DNA from: JAKLKS01 sp964370855
GTDB lineage: Bacteria > Planctomycetota > JAJSAM01 > JAKLKS01
Direction of reading: 5' to 3'
Length of the DNA stretch: 64,000 nucleotides
Assembly (NCBI GenBank): GCA_964370855.1
Contig: CAYJMF010000006.1
Location: 36,755 to 100,754 of the forward strand
The notes beneath the pieces are model-generated. The model was not told the DNA's origin. It searched no databases and saw only the letters and a list, made by a program, of their open reading frames with translations. Positions 57,369 through 64,000 of this stretch are shown piece after piece (position 1 is the first letter of the stretch; every line of letters starts with the position of its first letter). Position numbers and translations under genes: made by a program.

Positions 57369-60300
57369 CTACTCCACCACCCCCAGCGCCCCTCCGATGC
57401 CGTTGGGATTGCTCCAGTCGAGGGCGGGGCAGAGCCCGGTCCCCGGGATGAGTCCCGTGATGGAGTTGAGGACCATGATGGTGGAGGTCTGGAGGGTGTC
57501 CGTCCACAGCTGGTCCTCGGAGGCCTTCAGCTGCGCGTCCCGGGCATCGAAGACCACCTTCCGGAAGGCGTCGACCTGCTCCCGCGTCATCCGCTTCTGG
57601 CGGAGGAGGCTGTTCGCCTCCTCCATCTGCCGGGCGGCCCAGTCCCAGATCGCCTCGTTGCGGCGGTGGTTGCCGTCGATGGCCGTCGTCATCCGTTCGT
57701 TGGCGTTGTAGATCTCGATGCCCGTCCCGATGTAGCTGGAGGCGCCTCCCGCGCTCTTCGCCCGGTTCTTGAAGGCCTCCTGGGCCCCGGTCCGGCGGAG
57801 CACGTTGGTCGCATCGTAGAGCCTCTCCTCGACCTCCGCGAACACCCCCACCCCCGCGTTCACCTTGGCGGCGATTTCCACCGGGGTAGGGGAGGGGGCC
57901 GGCGGCGTCGGGGTCTCCCCCGTCGGATCGACGAAGGTCAGGGGGTCCCCCGCCGCGTAGGCGTAGGGGGCGAGGTCCCCCGGCTCCAGGCGATCCGTGC
58001 GGGGCTCGCGGGTGAGGAACCGCCGCGTCGCGGGGTCGTAGAGCCGCGACCGCATCCGGAAGAGCCCCGAATCCCCCTCCCGCATCGTCCCGTTCCCGCC
58101 CCCGAAGGTGAAGGGGTTGTCCGTCGAGCCCGTGGACGCCTGCAGGGCGCCCCAGGGGTCGAAGGCGTAGGCATCGGTCACGGCCCCGGCGTCGTCCGTC
58201 AGGAGGGTCGTGTTCCCCGCCTCGTCGAAGTGGTACCAGCGCCGCGCCCCCGCGGGGGAGACGGACCAGAGCAGCGTCCCGTCCGGCGCGTGGACGAAGA
58301 ACTCCGGGCTCCCCCCGTCCACGGTCCGGATGCAGGGCGCGGGGATCCCGTAGGCGTGGTTCCAGGTCCACTCCGTGGAGGTGGTGCCGTCGTCCCGCGT
58401 GAGGAGGAGCCCGAAGGCGTCGTAGGTGCAGTCCACGGACACCGCGTCCTGCACGTAGGAGCGCAGGCGCGAGGCGAGGTCCCAGTCGTAGTCCCGCACG
58501 CCGTCGGAGGTCGGGCGGCCGAGGGCGTCCCACGTCCAGTCGGCCCGCTGGTGGGCGGCGTCCAGGACGGCGTCCGCCTCCTCCCCCGCGCCGAGGCCCG
58601 GCACGAGGGGCCCGGTGCGGGTCGCCGAGGCCACCCTCCCCGAACCGTCGCGCATGAGGGTCGTCGCCGCCAGCGTCCCCTCGGCGATGCCGGTCACGTT
58701 CCCGTCGGCGTCCCGGGTGAAGGCCGTGGCCACGCCGTTGGTGCGCGAGATGCCCGTGACCCTTCCGTCGGCGTCGCGGGTGAAGTCGGCCCTGCCGCCG
58801 GCCCAGTCCTGCACCCGGGTGAGGCGCCCGACGGCGTCGTACTGGTAGGTCACCGTCTTACCCGGGGAGAGGGTCACGGCGGTCATGCGGCCCTCCGCGT
58901 CCCTCGTCACCCCCATCCCGTTGGAGGAGACGACGGCCCCCCGGGCGTCGAGGGCGAAGTCCGCCCCCGTGGCGGAGAGCCACCGCCCCTCGCCGTCCCG
59001 CTCGAAGTCGAGGGTCGTCCCGTCGGAGAAGGCGCGCTGCACGACGCGCCCGGCGCCGTCCATGGCGATGTCGAGGGAGCCGAGCCCGCCCGGGAAGTCG
59101 TGGCGGACCGGCCGCCCCATCCCGTCGAAGGTGATGGTCGTGGTCCTGCCGAGGGGGTCGGAACGGGAGGAGGCGAGGCCGCGGAGGTCCCGCCCGACGG
59201 TCCACGTCGACCCGGGCCCGTCGGTGACGGAGACGACCCGCCCCGCCCCGTCCCGCCCGTAGGTCCCGGAGGCGGCGCCGCCGCCGAGCACGACCTGCGC
59301 GAGGAGCCCGCGACCGTCGTGGGTCCGGCGGACCGTCCGTCCGGCGCCGTCCACCGAGAGCACGAGGCGCCCGCGGGCGTCGAAGCCGCTCCACTGCGTG
59401 CGTCCCGAGGGGAGGACGAGGCGCGCGACGCGCCCGGCCCCGTCCCTCGTCATGAGCAGCGTTCCGCCCCCCGGCGCCGTGGAGGCGACGGGGCGGCCGG
59501 CGCCGTCGTACTCCGTGGTCCACTCGCCGCCCGCGGCGTCGACGAGGGCGATGAGACGGTCGGCCCCGTCGTGGACCCTGGTCGTCGTGGAGCCGCGGCG
59601 GTCGGTGATGGAGGCGAGCCGTCCCATCACGTCGTAGGTCGAGGAGGAATCCCCCCCGAGGGCGTCCTCCACGCCGACGACCCGGTCCATGGCGTCCCAG
59701 GAGAAGTTCGTGGTCACCCCGTCGAAGTCCGTCTGCGAGGTCAGGTTCCCGTTGGCGTCGTAGGTCCGGATCCGGGAGCGGCCCTCCCCGTCGGTCTCCT
59801 CGAGGAGGCGGTCCAGGGCGTCCCGCGTGAAGGTCCGGGTCGTCCCGTCGGGGAGGAGGATCGTCGACACGCGCCGGTACCCGTCGTGGAAGTAGGTGGT
59901 GACCTTCCCCGCAGGGTCCGTGGTGAAGACGCGGTTCCCCCACCCGTCGTAGACGTGGGTCGTGAGGCCACCGAGCGGATCGGTCCCGGTGAGCGCGTTC
60001 CCCCGCCCGTCGAAGGTGAAGGTCCAGGTGTTCCCCTCCCCGTCGGTCCGGGAGGTGCGGTTCCCGCTCGCGTCGTAGGTGAAGGTCTCGGCGGTCCCGT
60101 CGGGGTGGTCGATGCGGAGGAGGTCCCGGTAGGGGGCGCCGGGGACGGGGGAGGTCCTCTCCTGCCAGGCGAAGGTGGTGACGTTTCCGAGGGCGTCGGT
60201 CTCCGAGGTGGTCAGCCCCGAGTCGGCGTCGAAGACGGACAGGGTCCGGGCCCCGGAGGGATCCTCGATGGAGGCGCGCCGCGGCGCCCCGTCGTCGTCC

Positions 60301-61613
60301 CCGAGGGCGACCCGATCGCCGAGGTCGTTCTCCGTCGAGAGGAGGAATCCCGCCGCGTCGTGGACGTGGACCTCCTCCCCGCCGTCGGGGCGGGTCATCT
60401 TCGTCGTGCCGGGCTTGTAGGGGTTCCCGAAGTCGAACACCCAGGCGTTCCCGAAGGCGTCGGCCTGGGTCGCCACCTTGCCCACGTCGTCGAAGGTCTG
60501 GGTCCAGGGCACGTTGCCCCGGGGGGAGGTGCGGGTGGTCATGAGGGCCGGGTCGGCGTGGTCCGGGTCGTAGGCGTAGACGGTCACGCCGCCGGCGGCG
60601 TCGGTGAAGGCGACGAGATCGTCCCCGTCGTAGTCGAAGGCGACGGAGCGCCCCGGCGTGCCGCCCCAGGATTCCGTCACGGTGGTGATCCGGTCCGTCC
60701 CGTCGTGGTCGAAGAAGAGTCCCCGCTGCGTGGACCCGGGGGCGTCCTCCACCACGCTGAGGAGCCGGCCGTCGCCGGCGTACTCGAGATCGAGACCGTT
60801 CCCCCGCCCGTCCTCGATGCGGGTCATCCGCCCCGAACCCTCGAAGCGGCGCACGAGATCGTCGGAGGGGTCGATGCAGACCCAGTCGGTCCCGTCGCGG
60901 GCGAGCCTCACCGGGTGGTCCGTCGCCGTCTGGAGGTTCCAGGCGCTCCCCTCCTCCAGGAACTTGAGGACCTTGCCCCGGGAGGTGACGAGGGTGGCCA
61001 GGGTCCCCGCCGAGTGGATGCGCCAGTCGAAGCCGTGGCGCCAGTTGTCGCCGAGATCCCCCACCACGAAGTTGATGCGCAGCTTCGACGCGTAGTAGCG
61101 GGTGAACCGGAGCGGCAGCGGGCCGCCCATGTCGAGGTCCGGCGCCTCGTCGAGGACGAGCTCCCCCGTGAACGTGTCCACCGGGTCGCCGGACCGCCCC
61201 GAGGCGGGCCGGGAGGCGGAGCTCTCCTCCTTCGGGCTGGCCACCACGTGGACGAGGATGGGGATCTCCCCGGAGATCTCCTGGCAGGGGCCGTCGCTCC
61301 CGGTGAGGGCGTCGATGCCGATCCACTCGATGAAGACGTAGTCGTCCCCGATCACCTTTCCGGCGGTCACCGTGAACACGGCGTCCACCGCGGTGACGAT
61401 GTCGGGGCTCACGGAGATCAGGGCATCGGGGTTGGGGACCCACGCGTGGACCTTCGCCTTGCAGGTGCCCGGGTCCTTCACGTGGAACTTCACCGACTTC
61501 CCCGCCTCCACGGTGATCTCGGAGGGGTAGGTGTGGGCCGCTGCCGGGGGCGGAGAGGCGAGGGTGCCGAGGGAGAGGGCGAGGGCTGCGCAGAGGAGGG
61601 CGCGGACGCGCAC
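57369..61613 (-). CDS. RHS/YD-repeat giant secreted protein with variable C-terminal tip
   Basis: 1414 residues from GTG 61613, four to seven bases after a GAGG site. The signal peptide ends near AAA-HT (residue 26). An N-terminal Ig-like domain (residues 27-125) precedes GDPVDTFTGELVLDEAPDL, the DUF6531-type entry to an RHS shell. About thirty YD repeats (for example YDAVGRLTRVQD, FDGRGNALTGTD) follow. The RHS core box is RSRLYDPATRRFLTREP...DPTG near residue 1250. The last 160 residues (after DPTG) are unrelated and helical, with GGASSYIGTGIEIY and NSITGLIPGTGL; by analogy with polymorphic toxins this is the variable tip. The tip family is not recognised and no immunity gene follows. Confidence 0.9.
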   Translation of the reverse strand: MRVRALLCAALALSLGTLASPPPAAAHTYPSEITVEAGKSVKFHVKDPGTCKAKVHAWVPNPDALISVSPDIVTAVDAVFTVTAGKVIGDDYVFIEWIGIDALTGSDGPCQEISGEIPILVHVVASPKEESSASRPASGRSGDPVDTFTGELVLDEAPDLDMGGPLPLRFTRYYASKLRINFVVGDLGDNWRHGFDWRIHSAGTLATLVTSRGKVLKFLEEGSAWNLQTATDHPVRLARDGTDWVCIDPSDDLVRRFEGSGRMTRIEDGRGNGLDLEYAGDGRLLSVVEDAPGSTQRGLFFDHDGTDRITTVTESWGGTPGRSVAFDYDGDDLVAFTDAAGGVTVYAYDPDHADPALMTTRTSPRGNVPWTQTFDDVGKVATQADAFGNAWVFDFGNPYKPGTTKMTRPDGGEEVHVHDAAGFLLSTENDLGDRVALGDDDGAPRRASIEDPSGARTLSVFDADSGLTTSETDALGNVTTFAWQERTSPVPGAPYRDLLRIDHPDGTAETFTYDASGNRTSRTDGEGNTWTFTFDGRGNALTGTDPLGGLTTHVYDGWGNRVFTTDPAGKVTTYFHDGYRRVSTILLPDGTTRTFTRDALDRLLEETDGEGRSRIRTYDANGNLTSQTDFDGVTTNFSWDAMDRVVGVEDALGGDSSSTYDVMGRLASITDRRGSTTTRVHDGADRLIALVDAAGGEWTTEYDGAGRPVASTAPGGGTLLMTRDGAGRVARLVLPSGRTQWSGFDARGRLVLSVDGAGRTVRRTHDGRGLLAQVVLGGGAASGTYGRDGAGRVVSVTDGPGSTWTVGRDLRGLASSRSDPLGRTTTITFDGMGRPVRHDFPGGLGSLDIAMDGAGRVVQRAFSDGTTLDFERDGEGRWLSATGADFALDARGAVVSSNGMGVTRDAEGRMTAVTLSPGKTVTYQYDAVGRLTRVQDWAGGRADFTRDADGRVTGISRTNGVATAFTRDADGNVTGIAEGTLAATTLMRDGSGRVASATRTGPLVPGLGAGEEADAVLDAAHQRADWTWDALGRPTSDGVRDYDWDLASRLRSYVQDAVSVDCTYDAFGLLLTRDDGTTSTEWTWNHAYGIPAPCIRTVDGGSPEFFVHAPDGTLLWSVSPAGARRWYHFDEAGNTTLLTDDAGAVTDAYAFDPWGALQASTGSTDNPFTFGGGNGTMREGDSGLFRMRSRLYDPATRRFLTREPRTDRLEPGDLAPYAYAAGDPLTFVDPTGETPTPPAPSPTPVEIAAKVNAGVGVFAEVEERLYDATNVLRRTGAQEAFKNRAKSAGGASSYIGTGIEIYNANERMTTAIDGNHRRNEAIWDWAARQMEEANSLLRQKRMTREQVDAFRKVVFDARDAQLKASEDQLWTDTLQTSTIMVLNSITGLIPGTGLCPALDWSNPNGIGGALGVVE

Positions 61614-61621
61614 GGGGGGCC

Positions 61622-62449
61622 TCACTTCTTCACCTTCAGCTTGAGCTTCGCGGCGGCGCCTTTCGCCGACTTGAGGGAGAGCGCCTTTGCCCCGTCCTTG
61701 AGGGTCGCGAGCACGGGCAGCGTCCCCGCCGACGTCTCCACGAGGCCGTAGGCCTTCCCGGCGGCGTCCCGCACCAGGAACCCGGCGATCCCCTCCCCGT
61801 CGATGCGGGAGAACCCGGCCCGGGTCCCCTCGCTGCAGAGGGCCACCACGCCGGGGTTCGACTTCGCCGTGCCCACCTGGAGGAGGTTCTTCGTCCCCCC
61901 GAAGACCCCGGCGAAGCCGTCGAAGGCGCCGGCGGGGCGCACCCCCTTCGCGACGAGGGAGCCGCCGTCCCCGGAGCCCTTCAGCACCAGGGAGGCGGGT
62001 CCCGTCCCGTCGGACTGGAGGGAGGAGCCGGCCAGGGTGAAGGAGCCGAGGGAGGGGCCGCCCCCCTCCTCGAGGATCTCCAGGGTCCCCACGGGGGTCC
62101 CCGAGGAGATGTCGAGGGTGCCGGCCACGTCGAAGAGGTTCCCCGCGTCGTCCATGCCGACGCCGCCGACGGCGCCGTCCCCGTCGACGGAGAGCACCCA
62201 GGCCCCCTTCGCGGGCTTCTTCACGGAGAGGTGCCACATCCGCCGGAGGCTCGAGCCGAGGGGGTTCCCGGCCCCGTCGAAGCGGTACTGGCGGAACGTC
62301 CCCGTGCCGTCCCCCACCCGCACCAGGCGGCCGGCGCCGTCCCGGCCGTAGTGGAGGGTGCGGCTCTCGGCGGAGGAGGGGGGCGGGGAGGCCGCCAGGA
62401 GGACGGCCCCCATCAGCAGGCGTAGAAGGACACCGGGAACGTTTCGCAT
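61622..62449 (-). CDS. Small secreted protein with one YD-repeat pair
   Basis: 275 residues. Signal peptide to about residue 27 (ending SSA-ES), then YGRDGAGRLVRVGDGTGTF and YRFDGAGNPLG, a YD pair like those of the giant downstream. The remainder is beta-rich with Gly/Ser loops and ends in a Lys-rich tail (KLKLKVKK). Only nine bases separate its stop from the GTG of the RHS gene, so the two are cotranscribed and translation is probably coupled. It may dock with or cap the RHS shell; that role is inference. It could alternatively be a truncated RHS relic fused to a different body. Confidence 0.78.
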   Translation of the reverse strand: MRNVPGVLLRLLMGAVLLAASPPPSSAESRTLHYGRDGAGRLVRVGDGTGTFRQYRFDGAGNPLGSSLRRMWHLSVKKPAKGAWVLSVDGDGAVGGVGMDDAGNLFDVAGTLDISSGTPVGTLEILEEGGGPSLGSFTLAGSSLQSDGTGPASLVLKGSGDGGSLVAKGVRPAGAFDGFAGVFGGTKNLLQVGTAKSNPGVVALCSEGTRAGFSRIDGEGIAGFLVRDAAGKAYGLVETSAGTLPVLATLKDGAKALSLKSAKGAAAKLKLKVKK

Positions 62450-62478
62450 GGACCCCCCTTGTCGGGGAGGCGGGATCG

Positions 62479-62538
62479 GGAGCCTCCCCCCACCACGGAA
62501 ACCGGAGGGGGGACTCCGGCGGACTCCCGGGAGGCTCC
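62479..62538 (-). terminator. Weak hairpin after the FKBP gene
   Basis: GGAGCCTCCC (62479-62488) and GGGAGGCTCC (62529-62538) are inverted repeats about 40 bases apart, overlapping the FKBP stop codon. It could end that transcript before the YD gene. Confidence 0.3.
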
Positions 62539-63842
62539 TACTTCTTCACCTCGATCAGCTGCACCCGGAAGACGAGGGTGGAGTCGGGGGGGATCTTCGC
62601 CCCGGCGCCGCGGGCGCCGTAGCCCAGCGCCGGCGGGATCACGAGGATCGCCTCGCCCCCCTCCTTCATGGTCTGGAGCCCCTCGTTCCACCCGTCGATC
62701 ACCTTCCCGAGCCGGAAGGTGGCGGGGAGCCCGCGGGACCAGGAGGCGTCGAAGAGGCTCCCGTCGGTGGCGAGCCAGCCGGTGTAGTGGACGACGACCT
62801 CCTGCCCCATCCTCGGGGAGGGCCCGCTCCCCTCCTTGAGGTGGCGAATCTTGAGGCCCGAGGGGAGGGCCGTCAGGGAGGCCTCGTCGGGCTTCTCGAA
62901 GGCGGGCGGTTCGACGGGGTGGCCGACCCGCTTCAGGGTGAGCCGCCAGATGGAGCGGGAGCCCGGGGGGAACTTGCGCTTTCCCGCCGGACCGAGACCC
63001 TGCTCGTAGGGGACCTCGAGGAGGATCGTCCCCCCCTCCTTCATGAGGAAGGGGGCCTCCTTCAGGAAGGGGAAGGGCATGTCCCGGGCGGTGCCCACGA
63101 GGGGGCCCTGCGCGGTGGCCGAGGACTCGCAGAGCTCTCCCTCGACGGTCCAGAGGGCGTACTCCATCTCGAAGGCGTCCCCCTCGGCGCAGGCCGCCCC
63201 CTTCCCCTCCTCGATGACCTCCCAGGCGGTCCCTCCGGGGGTCTTCTTCTGGGCCGCCGGGTCCGGCGCCCGGAAGGCGGGCGGCGCGGGCACGGACTGG
63301 AAGGAGATGAGCTCCACGTCGAAGACGAGGTTCGCGCCCGGAGGGATGCGGGGCGGCGAGCCCGCGTCCCCGTAGGCGAGGGCCGCGGGGATCCTGAGCT
63401 TCCAGCGGGCCCCCTCGGTCATGAGGGTGAGGGCCTCGTTCCATCCCTCGATGAAGTTGCCCAAGGGGTACTGCACCGGCTCCCCGCGGGACCGGGAGGA
63501 GTCGAACTCCGTCCCGTCCTCGAGCCAGCCCGTGTAGTGCACCGTCACGATGTCGCCGCGCTTCGGGTTCACGGTGCCGGTGCCGGGCTTGAGGACGGTG
63601 TAGGAGAGCCCGGACGCGGTGGTCGCACCGGCGGCGCCGTCGGGGGGGATCGCGGACTTCGCGGGGGACGGGGGAGGGGCGGGGGCGGGGGCGGCGGGGC
63701 CCTTCTCCTTCCCCTCCGGAGCGGCGGCGCTCCCGGTCCCGCCCGCGGGCGCGGAGGGAGTCTTCTCGCCGCCGCCGCTGCATGCGGGGAGGAGGAGGGC
63801 GGCGAGGGCGAGGGCGGCGAGAAGGAAGGGGACGCGTTCCAT
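62538..63842 (-). CDS. Lipoprotein with three FKBP-type peptidyl-prolyl isomerase domains
   Basis: 434 residues from ATG 63842 behind GGAGG. Lipobox L-P-A-C (Cys21), then a Pro/Ala linker. FKBP domain 1 (about 78-182): VTVHYTGWLEDGTEFDSS, GWNEALTLM and the hydrophobic IPPGANLVFDVEL. Domain 2 (about 205-310) keeps the fold outline but lacks the YTGxLxDGxxFD core and is probably inactive. Domain 3 (about 328-434): VVVHYTGWL, FDASWSR, GWNEGLQTM, YGARGAGAKIPPDSTLVF. Active residues Tyr, Phe, Asp and Trp are present in 1 and 3. It catalyses proline isomerisation during folding of exported proteins and, given its place, may serve the RHS giant, which is inference. Confidence 0.92.
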   Translation of the reverse strand: MERVPFLLAALALAALLLPACSGGGEKTPSAPAGGTGSAAAPEGKEKGPAAPAPAPPPSPAKSAIPPDGAAGATTASGLSYTVLKPGTGTVNPKRGDIVTVHYTGWLEDGTEFDSSRSRGEPVQYPLGNFIEGWNEALTLMTEGARWKLRIPAALAYGDAGSPPRIPPGANLVFDVELISFQSVPAPPAFRAPDPAAQKKTPGGTAWEVIEEGKGAACAEGDAFEMEYALWTVEGELCESSATAQGPLVGTARDMPFPFLKEAPFLMKEGGTILLEVPYEQGLGPAGKRKFPPGSRSIWRLTLKRVGHPVEPPAFEKPDEASLTALPSGLKIRHLKEGSGPSPRMGQEVVVHYTGWLATDGSLFDASWSRGLPATFRLGKVIDGWNEGLQTMKEGGEAILVIPPALGYGARGAGAKIPPDSTLVFRVQLIEVKK

Positions 63843-63878
63843 GGGGACGGCCTCCGGTTCAGGAGAAACGGGGCGACG

Positions 63879-63884
63879 ATGGTA
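63879..63884 (-). promoter_or_regulatory. -10 box TACCAT of the FKBP gene
   Basis: TACCAT on the minus strand, 36 bases before ATG 63842, with GGAGG in the leader. Confidence 0.4.
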
Positions 63885-63894
63885 GCAGGGGGGG

Positions 63895-64000
63895 AGGGGG
63901 GGCGGATGCGGAACCCGAGCCGAACCACTGGGGTTGGGCGGGGGGCGGTCTCGCGCCGTCTCGTGCGGGTCGCCCGGGCGTTGGGGGGCGGGGGGGGGCG
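63895..64000. repeat. Diverged REP-like element, family 1, cut by the window edge
   Basis: GGATGCGGAACCCGAGCCGA at 63903-63922, followed by ACCACTGGGG, aligns with the family 1 core, and the following GGTCTCG, GCGGGT and GGGGGGCG blocks align with the second half of the 44416 copy. It is a partial and diverged copy. Confidence 0.35.

Noticed and set aside
56346..61751. Plus-strand frame of about 1801 codons over nadA and the RHS gene
   Set aside because: It is the antisense shadow of NadA and the YD repeats, with His/Gly/Arg-rich low-complexity content.

Overview
The window is a very GC-rich bacterial chromosome segment with a short assembly gap of ten N (44572-44581), so it is probably a scaffold from a metagenome assembly. 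I read 36 protein genes, one of which runs off the left edge. There are no rRNA genes, transposases or CRISPR arrays. An ECF sigma factor fused through a membrane span to carboxypeptidase-regulatory-like (CarboxypepD_reg) repeats, many giant secreted proteins of that repeat, DUF1570-type zincins, a kinase-ATPase-TPR regulator and a lipid A Ara4N pathway together suggest an uncultured Planctomycetota-like bacterium with an outer membrane. Myxococcota or Acidobacteriota are not excluded.

Region 1 (1-18300) is a surface-protein region. It holds the membrane sigma factor, a TolB-like propeller protein, a lipoprotein, a HEAT-like protein and four large CarboxypepD_reg proteins, most with their own promoter. 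An intergenic spacer at 4086-4463 carries the 3' half of a tRNA-like structure ending in CCA. Region 2 (18300-36450) continues the secreted theme: four different HExxH zincins, another CarboxypepD_reg giant, an LRR protein, and a compositionally distinct two-gene unit whose second gene has a HEPN R-x4-H motif. Region 3 (36565-41897) has a large Ser/Thr kinase-AAA-TPR protein and an amidohydrolase.

Region 4 (41915-50635) encodes the enzymes for making and transferring 4-amino-4-deoxy-L-arabinose. The two ArnA activities sit in separate genes at opposite ends, with ArnB, ArnC, ArnD and two ArnT-like transferases between. It is interrupted by a 0.58 kb palindrome-rich spacer with the assembly gap. 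Region 5 (50784-64000) has a class II glutamine amidotransferase, an ATPase with a nuclease-like tail under a striking triple operator, a CIA30-like protein, two lipoproteins (one a three-domain FKBP isomerase), quinolinate synthase, and an RHS/YD giant with a small YD companion.

Two genome-wide habits are visible. Most transcription units start with a TANNNT hexamer, and in about nine of them it lies only 6-9 bases before the start codon, which predicts leaderless mRNAs. Two families of REP-like palindromes occupy gene borders. Copies supply the last codons and stop of two genes and a putative -10 of a third.
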